Origin: JAJDIA01 sp031555735
GTDB taxonomy: Bacteria; Bacteroidota; Bacteroidia; Bacteroidales; Tannerellaceae
Assembly: GCA_031555735.1 (NCBI GenBank)
Contig: JAVBUE010000017.1
Location: 1-52,150 of the forward strand
Length of the DNA: 52,150 nt
Direction: 5' to 3'
In this document: piece by piece, positions 31,037 through 40,439 of the stretch
How positions within the stretch are numbered: position 1 is the stretch's first letter
How the letters are laid out: every line of letters begins with the position of its first letter
The notes under the pieces: model-generated
What the model was told of the DNA's origin: nothing
The model's database searches: none
The model's input: only the letters and a program-made list of their open reading frames with translations
Program-made: the position numbers and the translations under genes

Positions 31037-33802
31037 ATGAAATTGTTCCTCATCGACGCGTACGCGCTCATATACCGTTCGTATTACGCTTTTATCAAGA
31101 ATCCCCGTATTAATTCGAAGGGGGTGAATACCTCGGCTGTCTTCGGTTTTGTGAACAGCCTGGAAGACGTGTTGAAGCAGGAAGAGCCTACGCATATCGC
31201 CGTGGCATTCGATCCGAAAGGGCCGACGTTCCGCCATGAAGCCTATGCACAGTACAAGGCCCAGCGGGAAGAGACACCGGAGGTGATCCGCGCTTCCGTC
31301 CCCGTCATCAAAGAGATCATCCGCGCATACAACATACCCATCCTTGAAGTGCCTCGGTATGAGGCCGACGACGTGATCGGCACCATCGCCGGCCAGGCCG
31401 GAGCCGAAGGCTTCGACGTCTATATGATGACGCCGGATAAGGATTACGGCCAACTGGTTTCCGACCATGTCTTCATCTTCCGTCCCAAATTCGGTGGCGG
31501 GTACGAGACCTTGGGCGTGAATGAAGTACTGGAGAAATACGCCCTCTCCTCCCCTTCCCAGGTGATCGACCTGTTGGGACTCATGGGTGACTCCTCCGAC
31601 AATATCCCCGGATGCCCGGGTGTCGGCGAGAAGACCGCCCAGAAACTGATCGCCGATTTCGGCAGTATCGAAAACCTGTTGGCGAATACCGGCCAATTGA
31701 AAGGCGCCCTGCAGGCGAAAGTCGTCGAACATGCCGAACAGATCCGTTTCTCCAAATTCCTGGCGACGATCAAAACCGACGTGCCGATCCGTTTCGATGC
31801 CCCGGCTTGTGTACGGACGAAACCCGACGAAGCGAGGTTGACCGAAATCTACACCGCCCTCGAGTTCCGGACGTTTATCAACAAACTGGCGGGAGATGTT
31901 AAAAAAACGGTAGCAACAGGTTCCGTTCAGGGCAGTCTATTTGACGATATTCCGACCCAATCCCCGGAAATTTCCAACCATTCGATTCTGGAGAGCCTTC
32001 AAACGACCCCTCACTCCTACTATATCGCTGATACAGAGGAAAAACAAACCCGGTTAGCCCGCCTGCTGGAGGGTCAGGATTTTTTCGCATTTGACACCGA
32101 AACCGATGGTATCGATCCTTTACGCGCCGAACTGGTGGGTCTGTCGTTCGCGTGGAAGGAAAAAGAGGCCTGGTACGTTCCCGTGCCTGCCGACCGGAAG
32201 GAGGCGGCCCGGATCGTCGATCGCTTCGCTCCCGCCCTTCAGGATACCCGGTCGCAAAAAATCGGGCAGAACATCAAATTCGATATCCTGGTACTCCGCA
32301 AGTATGGCGTGCGGGTAGCCGGCCCGTTGTTCGACACCATGATCGCCCACTACCTGCTCAACCCGGAGCTGCGGCATAATATGGATTACCTGGCGGAGAC
32401 TTACCTCCACTACCAGACCGTCCACATCGAAGCGTTGATCGGGGCGAAAGGGAAGAACCAACGGTCGATGCGCGACGTTCCCCTGGCCGAGATCTCCGAA
32501 TACGCCGCCGAAGATGCCGATATCACCCTGCAATTGAAAAACCGTTTCGCCCCTGAATTGAAACAGGAAGGGGTTGACGAGCTGTTCCACCAGATCGAGA
32601 TGCCGTTGATCTATGTCCTGGCGGAGATGGAAGCGACGGGCGTAACGCTCGATACCGTCGCCCTGAAACAATCGTCGGAAGAACTGACCGTCGCCCTCCT
32701 CCTGCTGGAGAAAGAAATACATGAACTGGCAGGTATGCCGTTCAATATCAACTCCACCAAACAGGTGGGTGAGATCCTGTTTGAACGCCTGCAGATCGAC
32801 GAGAAAACGAAAAAGACAAAGACCGGCAACTACAGCACGAACGAAGAGGTGCTGGAGAAGCTGCGCGCCAAACACCCGATTGTAGGCAAACTGCTCGAAT
32901 ACCGTGGCCTGAAGAAACTGCTCAGTACCTATATAGATGCCCTGCCCGAGCTGATCAATCCGGATACAGGTAAGATCCATACCTCGTTCAACCAGGCGGT
33001 GGCGGCTACCGGACGGCTCAGCTCCACCAATCCCAACCTGCAGAATATCCCCGTGCGCGATGCCCTGGGGCGGGAGATACGGAAAGCATTCACGGCCGAC
33101 GATGGCGACAGCCTGTTCTTCTCCGCCGACTACTCGCAGATCGAACTGCGTATCATGGCACACCTGAGCAACGACCGTAACATGATCGAATCCTTCCGCA
33201 GCGGTGCCGATATCCATGCCGCCACGGCAGCCAAAATATACGGAGTACAGCTATCAGAGGTGACGGGTGATATGCGGCGGAAGGCGAAAACAGCTAATTT
33301 CGGGATCATATACGGTATATCGGTGTTCGGGCTGGCCGAACGGCTGTCGATCCCGCGCGGTGAAGCCAAAGAGCTGATAGATGGCTATTTTCGCACCTAT
33401 CCCCGTATCCGGGAATACATGGGCGAGAGCATACAGGTCGCCAAAGGAAAGGGTTACGTGGAGACGATCTACCACCGGAAGCGTTTCCTGCCGGATATCC
33501 ATTCGGCGAATGCGATCGTGCGTGGTTATGCCGAACGAAACGCGATCAACGCACCCATCCAGGGCAGCGCCGCCGATATCATCAAAGTGGCGATGATCCG
33601 TATCCACCAACGGTTTGAGCAGGAAGGACTGGAGAGTAAGATGATCCTCCAGGTACACGACGAACTCAACTTCAATGTGCACAAAAGCGAAGAGGAAAGA
33701 GTGCGGACCATCGTGCTCGAAGAGATGGAAGGCGTGATGAAGCTCCAGGTGCCGCTGATCGCCGACTGTGGTATCGGGCGCAACTGGCTGGAAGCGCATT
33801 GA
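31037..33802 (+). CDS. polA: DNA polymerase I
   Basis: Repair and Okazaki-fragment polymerase, 921 residues from the ATG at 31037 (MKLFLIDAYALIYRS). The 5'-3' nuclease domain is intact (EADDVIGTIA, MTPDKDYGQLV, LMGDSSDNIPGCPGVGEKT). The 3'-5' proofreading domain keeps its acidic residues (FAFDTETDG, GQNIKFD, YAAEDAD). It therefore looks active, unlike the degenerate domain of some bacteria. In the polymerase domain, motif A has D698 (SADYSQIELR), motif B is RRKAKTANFGIIYG, and motif C ends in D875-E876 (LQVHDELN). All three activities are expected. Confidence 0.97.
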   Translation: MKLFLIDAYALIYRSYYAFIKNPRINSKGVNTSAVFGFVNSLEDVLKQEEPTHIAVAFDPKGPTFRHEAYAQYKAQREETPEVIRASVPVIKEIIRAYNIPILEVPRYEADDVIGTIAGQAGAEGFDVYMMTPDKDYGQLVSDHVFIFRPKFGGGYETLGVNEVLEKYALSSPSQVIDLLGLMGDSSDNIPGCPGVGEKTAQKLIADFGSIENLLANTGQLKGALQAKVVEHAEQIRFSKFLATIKTDVPIRFDAPACVRTKPDEARLTEIYTALEFRTFINKLAGDVKKTVATGSVQGSLFDDIPTQSPEISNHSILESLQTTPHSYYIADTEEKQTRLARLLEGQDFFAFDTETDGIDPLRAELVGLSFAWKEKEAWYVPVPADRKEAARIVDRFAPALQDTRSQKIGQNIKFDILVLRKYGVRVAGPLFDTMIAHYLLNPELRHNMDYLAETYLHYQTVHIEALIGAKGKNQRSMRDVPLAEISEYAAEDADITLQLKNRFAPELKQEGVDELFHQIEMPLIYVLAEMEATGVTLDTVALKQSSEELTVALLLLEKEIHELAGMPFNINSTKQVGEILFERLQIDEKTKKTKTGNYSTNEEVLEKLRAKHPIVGKLLEYRGLKKLLSTYIDALPELINPDTGKIHTSFNQAVAATGRLSSTNPNLQNIPVRDALGREIRKAFTADDGDSLFFSADYSQIELRIMAHLSNDRNMIESFRSGADIHAATAAKIYGVQLSEVTGDMRRKAKTANFGIIYGISVFGLAERLSIPRGEAKELIDGYFRTYPRIREYMGESIQVAKGKGYVETIYHRKRFLPDIHSANAIVRGYAERNAINAPIQGSAADIIKVAMIRIHQRFEQEGLESKMILQVHDELNFNVHKSEEERVRTIVLEEMEGVMKLQVPLIADCGIGRNWLEAH

Positions 33803-33832
33803 AATACAAGAAACCAACAGACAATAAAAGCC

Positions 33833-33967
33833 ATGAAATCTCAATTACTTTGTATAGCCTCCCTCCTCCTCTGCCTGCATACAGCCTGCATGGGGAAGAA
33901 GGCTCCCTCTGCCGTAACCTGTACGGCCGGATTGCGTCAAACGGGAAATACAAAAAGAAGTACATGA
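33833..33967 (+). CDS. Possible tiny lipoprotein (44 residues)
   Basis: Short frame beginning MKSQLLCIASLLLCLHTAC, a convincing export signal ending at a possible lipidated Cys19. The -3 residue is His, so the lipobox is imperfect. About 25 mostly polar residues follow. Its TGA overlaps the start of the alpha/beta hydrolase gene (ATGATGA), a coupling arrangement. It may be a real small lipoprotein, or the surviving front end of a longer gene that lost its body. No family is recognised. Confidence 0.5.
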   Translation: MKSQLLCIASLLLCLHTACMGKKAPSAVTCTAGLRQTGNTKRST

Positions 33968-34911
33968 TGAAAAGTAAAAAGAGGTATGTAATTGCGTGGG
34001 TCGCAGGTTTTTGCCTGTTGTCAGCCGGAATATCGGCCATCAGCCCGGTGGACGGGACGATCCGGGTAAAAGGAAAAGAAATGGCTTATAAGAGCGCCGG
34101 ATTGGAAAACCGGAAAGCCGGTGAACCGGTAGTGGTCTGCGAATGCGGATTCGGTTCGGGCGGAGGGAGTTATCTCCCGCTCCTCTCCCAATTGCCGGAT
34201 ACGATGCCGGTGTTTACATACGACCGGAATGGTCTTGGCGATTCGGTTATCGACACTACGCTGGTGAGCGATGCCGATGTGGTAACCCGCCTGCACGACT
34301 TGCTGGCCGCTTTGCAGATTGAACCTCCCTATCTCCTTGTCGGGCATTCGCTGGGTGGCCCCTTGGTCCGCCTTTTCAGTGCGTTGTATCCGGACGAGGT
34401 TGCCGGATTGATGCTGATCGACCCTACCGATTTCATGTTGACCAAGGAAGAAGACGAACGGGTGAAAACCCTTACCGACAGCCGCACCGGTTACCGCGAG
34501 CTGATGCCGGCCATGTTCGGGGATATACTGGCCGACCCGTCCCTTCCGGCGGGTATGCGGCAGGAGACGCTCCGGGTGAAACGGAACCTGGAAGCCGGCT
34601 TCTTCGGCGAATACCGCTCGTTGCCGCCCCTACGGAATATACCAACCCTTGTATTGATCGCCTATAACCGCCGTACTGAGCAGAGTGAACTGGAACTGAG
34701 TCTCAAAAACGGGATCAACCTCAAGCCCTGGTTTGCCGAACTCGACTGGTTGCGTATCCGCCATTTCGGGCAACTGATCGGGGAGAACGACCATAGCTCC
34801 GTGATCCTGCTGCCGCGGTACAGCCACGGTATCCATCACCAGGGTCCGCGCTTGGTGGGTGAATATGTGAAAGGGCTGTACCAGTCGGTCGTATCATCAG
34901 GAAACCATTGA
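33964..34911 (+). CDS. Alpha/beta hydrolase, exported or membrane-anchored
   Basis: A 315-residue alpha/beta-fold hydrolase. The N terminus (RYVIAWVAGFCLLSAGISAI) is an uncleaved anchor or signal peptide. The nucleophile is S129 in GHSLGG, preceded by TYDRNGLGDS, a typical oxyanion-side strand and turn. A His near the end (GENDHSS) is the likely third triad member. The start at 33964/33967 was preferred because the longer frame to 33799 adds an unlikely proline-rich lead and skips the coupled small gene. Substrate is unknown (ester, lactone or peptide). Confidence 0.82.
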   Translation: MMKSKKRYVIAWVAGFCLLSAGISAISPVDGTIRVKGKEMAYKSAGLENRKAGEPVVVCECGFGSGGGSYLPLLSQLPDTMPVFTYDRNGLGDSVIDTTLVSDADVVTRLHDLLAALQIEPPYLLVGHSLGGPLVRLFSALYPDEVAGLMLIDPTDFMLTKEEDERVKTLTDSRTGYRELMPAMFGDILADPSLPAGMRQETLRVKRNLEAGFFGEYRSLPPLRNIPTLVLIAYNRRTEQSELELSLKNGINLKPWFAELDWLRIRHFGQLIGENDHSSVILLPRYSHGIHHQGPRLVGEYVKGLYQSVVSSGNH

Positions 34912-34947
34912 TGTATCAGATAGTTAACAATAAAAATAAGATCACTT

Positions 34948-37569
34948 ATGAGAACACGTTTCGTTATCCTATGTCTCCTGGTTGCCTCGTCTGCCTCCCT
35001 ATTCGGGCAGCAGACGCTTCCCCCACAGGGAGAAAAACAGTTGTTGAACACCGGCTGGATCGCCCGCCAGGCAAGCTATGTGCTGCAGGACGGGGCACAA
35101 CTCACCTCCCGTCCGCCCGATTTCAGCGCCTGGATGCCGGCGGTTGTGCCGGGAACGGTGCTGACTACGCTGCTTGCCAATAAACAGGTGCCCTCGCCCT
35201 ATTACGGCATGAATAACGAGCAGATCCCCGATATCTATTACGCCGGGAAGGACTTCTATACCTATTGGTTTGTCAACCAGTTCGAAGTGCCTGCATTGGA
35301 TGAACATACCCATCTCTGGCTGAATTTCCGGGGGATCAACTACCGGGCGGAGGTATTTCTGAACGGGAAACGGATCTCTACCACCACACACATCGGGATG
35401 TTTATCCGCCGGAGCTACGATATCACGCAGGCGGTAAAGCCCGGGGAGAAGAATACACTGGCGGTATTGGTGCTTCCGCCCGACTTCCCCGGTGAACCGA
35501 ACGGCGGACAGGGAGGCGACGGACAGATCGCCCGCAACGTGACGATGCATTGTACACCGGGATGGGACTGGATACAGGCTGTTCGCGACCGGAATACGGG
35601 TATCTGGGATGAGGTGTCGCTCACCACATCGGGCTCCCTGCGTTTGCAACATCCGCAGGTGATCACACAGGTGCCGGGTGTCCGTGTGCCGGGTGATAAA
35701 CAGGCGGATGCGGTCGTGAAAGTCTCCGCCGAAGTGGAGAACCTGACGGCTCAACCTCAACAGGCAACCGTCAGTTATACGCTGGAAGGACGTATGCAGA
35801 GCGCCAAGGTGACCTTGAACCCGTGGGAAAACCGGGTGGTTCAGTTACCGGATATGACCGTAAAGAATCCCCGCCTGTGGTGGCCGAACGGTACCGGGAA
35901 ACCGGAATTGTATCCGGTATCGATACAGGTAGCCGATGCCCGGTCGCGCGTGTCGGACAGGCAGCAGATGCGGATCGGTATCCGCGAACTGGCGACGGAG
36001 AAAGACCCGGCAACGGGCGGACGGAAGTTCTTCGTCAACGGCCAGCCGCTGTTTATCCGGGGAGGGAACTATATCGCGTCCGACTGGATGTTGCAGTTAT
36101 CCCGCGAACGCTATTATACCGAAGTGAAGTTCCACGCCGATATGAACCTCAATATGATCCGTATCTGGGGCGGCGCGATCCCGGAACGTCCGGAGTTTTA
36201 TGAGGCGTGCGACGCACTGGGGATGTTGGTATTCCAGGACCTGTCGGTTACCGGTGATGCCAACGGCGCCTGGCAGGATCCACGGAAAAAGGATTCGCGT
36301 GAACGGCGTCATGCATACCCGGATAACCACGAACTGTTCCTCTCTTCGGTGATCGACCAGGTGAAGATGCTCCGTAACCATCCCAGCCTTTGCCTCTGGT
36401 GCGGCGGGAATGAATGGCCGGCGGCGCAAGACATCGACGCCGCGTTGAAGCACCGGATCATGCCGCAATACGATCCTACCCGCCATTTTACCAGCTTTTC
36501 TACCGATACGGTGTTTACCCGCAATACCATCGGTGGTGTGGGTGATGGCCCGTATGGTATCCGGGAAGTGGAGTGGTTCTTTACTTTCCGCTCCACGCCG
36601 TTCAATCCGGAACTGGGTTCGATCGGCGTACCCGAAGCGGCTGCCATGCGTGCGATCATGGATGAAAAAGATTTCAACGACTTCCCGCGGGGTGGCGGAC
36701 CGAACAGGCGGGTGAACCCGGTGTGGGACTACCATAAATACCTCCCTTACGACGATCAGATCAGCCGCTACGGCACACCGAAGAACGGCGATGATTTCTG
36801 TAAGATCGCCCAGGTGATCAACTACGACCAGTACCGGGGATTGATGGAAGGCTGGGCAGCCAATATGTGGAACTGGTACACGGGTATGCTGATCTGGAAA
36901 ACACAGAATCCGTGGTCGGCGCTACGGGGACAGATGTACGACTGTTACCTCGACGTCAATGCCTGCTATTATGGCACCAAAATGGGTGGCGAGCCGCTGC
37001 ATATCCAATATAATGCGAAAACTAAACAGGTGGAGATCGCCAATACCACCTTCTCCGGCTACGATAAGTTGTCGGCTACCGCCCGTTTGTATGCGCCGGA
37101 TGGCCGGTTGATCAGTGAACATACCGAACAAGCCTCCATTCAGGCCAATATGTGCCGTGCTTTGTTTGACGTGCAATCGCCCTCGGGTGTGGATGGCGTT
37201 TATTTCATGCGGCTGACTCTCCGGAAGGATGGCGGTGTTTGCTCCGACAACACCTACTGGATGACCACCAAACCGAACGATTTCACCGGCCTGCAGTCGC
37301 TTCCCAAAGCGAATGTGTCTCCGCGCATCGTCCTGGATAAGAACGGGAATGAATACCAGGCTTCGGTCACGGTAAAGACAGCCAGCCAACTGAGCTTCTT
37401 CAACCATATCGCCGTGTTCAGCAAGAAAACGGGCGAACGGGTGCTGCCGGTATGCTACTCAGACAACTATTTTACCGTTTTCCCCGGTGAAGAGAAGACC
37501 GTCACCCTCTCCTTCCCCGCCTACCTCCCCAAAGAAGAGATAGACATCCGGGTAAGCCGTTGGAATTGA
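34948..37569 (+). CDS. GH2 family beta-mannosidase-like exo-glycosidase
   Basis: An 873-residue exported GH2 enzyme with a signal peptide cut near FGQQ (about 21-22). Layout: sugar-binding jelly-roll (to about 225), Ig-like domain (about 230-345), TIM barrel (about 355-670), then two Ig-like domains. The acid/base is E489 in WCGGNEWP and the nucleophile probably E555 in FNPELGS. The architecture matches beta-mannosidases and exo-beta-glucosaminidases. The GGNEWP form favours a mannosidase-like reaction, since true exo-glucosaminidases of the CsxA type have an Asp there. It follows the hydrolase by 36 bp. The substrate is uncertain. Confidence 0.88.
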   Translation: MRTRFVILCLLVASSASLFGQQTLPPQGEKQLLNTGWIARQASYVLQDGAQLTSRPPDFSAWMPAVVPGTVLTTLLANKQVPSPYYGMNNEQIPDIYYAGKDFYTYWFVNQFEVPALDEHTHLWLNFRGINYRAEVFLNGKRISTTTHIGMFIRRSYDITQAVKPGEKNTLAVLVLPPDFPGEPNGGQGGDGQIARNVTMHCTPGWDWIQAVRDRNTGIWDEVSLTTSGSLRLQHPQVITQVPGVRVPGDKQADAVVKVSAEVENLTAQPQQATVSYTLEGRMQSAKVTLNPWENRVVQLPDMTVKNPRLWWPNGTGKPELYPVSIQVADARSRVSDRQQMRIGIRELATEKDPATGGRKFFVNGQPLFIRGGNYIASDWMLQLSRERYYTEVKFHADMNLNMIRIWGGAIPERPEFYEACDALGMLVFQDLSVTGDANGAWQDPRKKDSRERRHAYPDNHELFLSSVIDQVKMLRNHPSLCLWCGGNEWPAAQDIDAALKHRIMPQYDPTRHFTSFSTDTVFTRNTIGGVGDGPYGIREVEWFFTFRSTPFNPELGSIGVPEAAAMRAIMDEKDFNDFPRGGGPNRRVNPVWDYHKYLPYDDQISRYGTPKNGDDFCKIAQVINYDQYRGLMEGWAANMWNWYTGMLIWKTQNPWSALRGQMYDCYLDVNACYYGTKMGGEPLHIQYNAKTKQVEIANTTFSGYDKLSATARLYAPDGRLISEHTEQASIQANMCRALFDVQSPSGVDGVYFMRLTLRKDGGVCSDNTYWMTTKPNDFTGLQSLPKANVSPRIVLDKNGNEYQASVTVKTASQLSFFNHIAVFSKKTGERVLPVCYSDNYFTVFPGEEKTVTLSFPAYLPKEEIDIRVSRWN

Positions 37570-37724
37570 TTGGAGCGCCCCTTGGGCGTGCCCATTCCCA
37601 ACCGACAATACATACGTACATTCGTAGGTTCACCGCTTGCGGTGGTGGGGCGGTTGGATGGTCTCCATTCCCGGGTAATGTGCCGCGTCCGCAACTCATT
37701 CATCTACTGCCGATAATCGAATGG

Positions 37725-37867
37725 TCTGCCGCCACGAACCTACTGATTTGTTGTCAACATTAGGATGATCTCTTCTTCCCACAGCTGTGGACAGAAGAGT
37801 CCATCTGGGTGGAGAGGAAAATGCGTACTAATGTTTGACAACAAATCAGTAGGTTCGTGGCGGCAGA
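37725..37867. repeat. Large interrupted palindrome with nested hairpins
   Basis: The arm 37725-37763 is the inverse of 37828-37867 over about 39 bp with a single one-base gap. The 64-nt interior holds a perfect 12-bp palindrome CCACAGCTGTGG (37779-37790), itself flanked by CTCTTCT (37770-37776) and its complement (37793-37799). The stretch 37570-37963 has no credible gene; it also contains CCGCTTGCGG near 37640. It lies between the GH2 gene and ychF, both plus strand, and could form a cruciform or a strong RNA hairpin. Confidence 0.85.
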
Positions 37868-37925
37868 GCATTAGGTTATTGGCAGTAATACTTTCTGTCG
37901 CAGGCGGATGAGCCAAAGAAATTCC

Positions 37926-37933
37926 TATCTTTG
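37926..37933 (+). promoter_or_regulatory. -7 box for ychF
   Basis: TATCTTTG, an exact TAnnTTTG match 31 bp upstream of the ychF ATG. Confidence 0.55.
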
Positions 37934-37963
37934 CAGCCGCAAACTGATAATAGATAAGACAAT

Positions 37964-39067
37964 ATGGCATTACAATGTGGTATCGTAGGCCTTCCAAACG
38001 TAGGAAAATCTACCCTTTTCAATTGTTTGTCGAATGCGAAAGCGCAGTCGGCCAACTTCCCTTTCTGTACGATTGAACCGAACGTGGGCGTGATCACCGT
38101 GCCCGACGAACGGCTCAACAAACTGGCGGAGTTGATCCATCCGCAGCGGATCGTTCCCACCACGGTGGAGATCGTGGACATCGCCGGGCTGGTGAAAGGC
38201 GCCAGCAAAGGAGAAGGATTGGGTAACAAGTTCCTGGCCAATATCCGCGAAACGGATGCTATCCTGCATGTATTACGTTGTTTTGATGATGAGAATATCG
38301 TGCACGTGGACGGACGGGTGGATCCGGTGCGCGACAAAGAGATCATCGACGCCGAGCTGCAGATCAAAGACCTCGAAACTATCGACAGCCGCATCGCCAA
38401 AGTACAGAAACAGGCGCAGACGGGGGGCGATAAGCAGGCCAAACTCGCCTATGACGTATTGGTGCGCTATAAAGAAGCCTTGGAACAGGGTAAAAGCGCC
38501 CGTACCGTCACGTTCGACACCAAAGACGAGCAGAAGGTCGCCCACGAATTATTCCTGCTCACCAGCAAGCCTGTGATGTATATATGCAACGTGGATGAAG
38601 CCGGCGCCGTAAAAGGGAATGCCTATGTGGATGCCTTACGCGAATCGGTGAAAGAAGAAAATGCCGAGATCCTGATCGTGGCCGCCAAGATCGAGAGCGA
38701 GATCGCCGAGTTTGAGACCTACGACGAACGGCAGATGTTCCTGCAGGAGATCGGCCTGGAAGAGTCGGGTGTGAACCGCCTGATCAAGTCGGCCTACAGA
38801 TTACTTAATCTCGAAACATACCTCACCGCCGGTGTACAGGAAGTACGTGCCTGGACTTATCTGGGCGGCAGCAAAGCCCCGCAATGTGCCGGCGTGATCC
38901 ATACCGACTTCGAAAAAGGATTCATACGCGCCGAAGTCATCAAATACGACGATTACATCAAATATGGCTCAGAAGCCGCCGTCAAAGAAGCCGGCAAAAT
39001 GAGCGTCGAAGGCAAAGACTACGTGGTGCAGGATGGCGATATCATGCACTTCCGGTTCAATGTCTGA
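37964..39067 (+). CDS. ychF: Ribosome-binding ATPase YchF
   Basis: Obg-family P-loop protein that prefers ATP to GTP, binds ribosomes and is involved in oxidative-stress and translation control. 367 residues, standard length. The G1 loop is GLPNVGKST near 8-16. The region NVGVITVPDERL and the switch segment VDIAGLVKGASKGEGLGNKF are typical. The C-terminal TGS domain ends QDGDIMHFRFNV. It has its own promoter and a strong terminator, so it is probably monocistronic. Confidence 0.97.
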   Translation: MALQCGIVGLPNVGKSTLFNCLSNAKAQSANFPFCTIEPNVGVITVPDERLNKLAELIHPQRIVPTTVEIVDIAGLVKGASKGEGLGNKFLANIRETDAILHVLRCFDDENIVHVDGRVDPVRDKEIIDAELQIKDLETIDSRIAKVQKQAQTGGDKQAKLAYDVLVRYKEALEQGKSARTVTFDTKDEQKVAHELFLLTSKPVMYICNVDEAGAVKGNAYVDALRESVKEENAEILIVAAKIESEIAEFETYDERQMFLQEIGLEESGVNRLIKSAYRLLNLETYLTAGVQEVRAWTYLGGSKAPQCAGVIHTDFEKGFIRAEVIKYDDYIKYGSEAAVKEAGKMSVEGKDYVVQDGDIMHFRFNV

Positions 39068-39094
39068 ACAGACCGATCCCCCATTCGCATACCC

Positions 39095-39131
39095 AATCAG
39101 GTGAAGGCAACCGCTTCCACCTGATTTTTTT
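39095..39131 (+). terminator. Rho-independent terminator of ychF
   Basis: AATCAGGTG at 39095-39103 pairs perfectly with CACCTGATT at 39118-39126, extended inward by AAG/CTT with one bulge. It runs directly into a seven-base T tract. Confidence 0.88.
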
Positions 39132-39176
39132 ATGATCCCGCCTCGTCTGTATACGTGTAGAGTCAAAAAATATCCG

Positions 39177-39184
39177 TAAGTTTG
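39177..39184 (+). promoter_or_regulatory. -7 box for the GH88-kduI operon
   Basis: TAAGTTTG, an exact TAnnTTTG match 27 bp upstream of the GH88 ATG. Confidence 0.5.
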
Positions 39185-39210
39185 CGGAAACACTTGAAAC
39201 ATATACAGAT

Positions 39211-40410
39211 ATGAAGTACGTATTAGCATGCATGGCCGCAGCGGTGATGCTGACGGCTTGCCAGACGGCGGAGCAGGAACCACTCACGTCGGTGATCGAC
39301 CGCGGACTGAAGGTCGCCACCGAACAAGCCCTTCGCATGGCGAACGAGCTGGAGACGCAAGACGGCAAACTCCCTCGTACATTAACACCCGACGGCACCC
39401 TGGCGGCCAGCGACTACGGCTGGTGGTGCAGCGGCTTCTTCCCCGGCGAACTCTGGTATTTGTATGAAGCCAAACCTACGGAAGAGCTGAAAAAATTCGC
39501 CGAAATGTACACCGCCCGTGTCGAACCAGCCAAGCTGATGACCAATACGCACGACCTCGGCTTTATGCTCAACTGCAGTTTCGGAAACGGATATCGCCTC
39601 ACGCAGAACCCGGCGTACAAAGACATCCTGATCACCGGCGCCTATTCCCTGATCACCCGTTATAATTCGACGATTTGCGCGATCAAATCGTGGGATTCCA
39701 ACAAACAGAAGTGGCAGTTCCCGGTGATCATCGACAATATGATGAACCTCGAACTGCTCACCTGGGCGGCCCGGGTGACCGGCGACGAGCAGTTCAATGA
39801 GATCGTCCACTCCCACGCGCATAAAACCATCGATCACCATTTCCGTCCCGATTACAGCACCTACCATGTCGTCTCCTATGACACGATCAGCGGACTGCCG
39901 CATGCCAAAAACACCCACCAGGGGTATGCCGACGAATCGGCCTGGGCACGCGGACAGGTATGGGGCTTGTATGGCTATGTGGCCATGTACCGGGAGACGA
40001 AGAAGGAGGAATACCTCCAACAGGCGCGCCGCATCGCCCAATTCCTGATGAACCACCCGAATACGCCTGCCGACAAGATCCCGTACTGGGACTTTAACGC
40101 GCCCGATATCCCCAACGCCAAACGGGATGCTTCCGCCGGCGCCATCATGGCCTCCGCCCTGCTCGAACTGAGTGTGTTGGAAGCGAATGAGTTAGGGAAG
40201 CAATGCCGCGCCTTTGCCGAAGACCAGATACGTTCCCTCTCCTCTCCCGCCTACCTGGCCGAACCGGGCACGAACGGGTATTTCACGATCATGCATTGCG
40301 TAGGCCACCTGCCGGGCAACAGCGAGGTGGATGTGCCGCTGAGCTATGCCGACTATTACTACGTGGAAGCCTTGCTACGCCTGAAAGACCTGCTGGCGAA
40401 AGAACAATAA
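39211..40410 (+). CDS. GH88 unsaturated glucuronyl hydrolase lipoprotein
   Basis: Removes the 4,5-unsaturated uronate that polysaccharide lyases leave at the non-reducing end of glycosaminoglycan or similar fragments. The 399-residue lipoprotein has lipobox LTAC with Cys17, followed by an (alpha/alpha)6 barrel. The two catalytic aspartates are probably D115 (NTHDLGFML) and D175 (VIIDNMMNLE), matching the pair known in the Bacillus enzyme. ADYYYVEALLR near the end is typical. With kduI next to it, the free unsaturated uronate can be passed to the ketodeoxyuronate pathway. The parent polysaccharide is unknown and no lyase is encoded alongside. Confidence 0.9.
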   Translation: MKYVLACMAAAVMLTACQTAEQEPLTSVIDRGLKVATEQALRMANELETQDGKLPRTLTPDGTLAASDYGWWCSGFFPGELWYLYEAKPTEELKKFAEMYTARVEPAKLMTNTHDLGFMLNCSFGNGYRLTQNPAYKDILITGAYSLITRYNSTICAIKSWDSNKQKWQFPVIIDNMMNLELLTWAARVTGDEQFNEIVHSHAHKTIDHHFRPDYSTYHVVSYDTISGLPHAKNTHQGYADESAWARGQVWGLYGYVAMYRETKKEEYLQQARRIAQFLMNHPNTPADKIPYWDFNAPDIPNAKRDASAGAIMASALLELSVLEANELGKQCRAFAEDQIRSLSSPAYLAEPGTNGYFTIMHCVGHLPGNSEVDVPLSYADYYYVEALLRLKDLLAKEQ

Positions 40411-40439
40411 TCAGCTACAATCAGCCCCCTCCTATTCAC

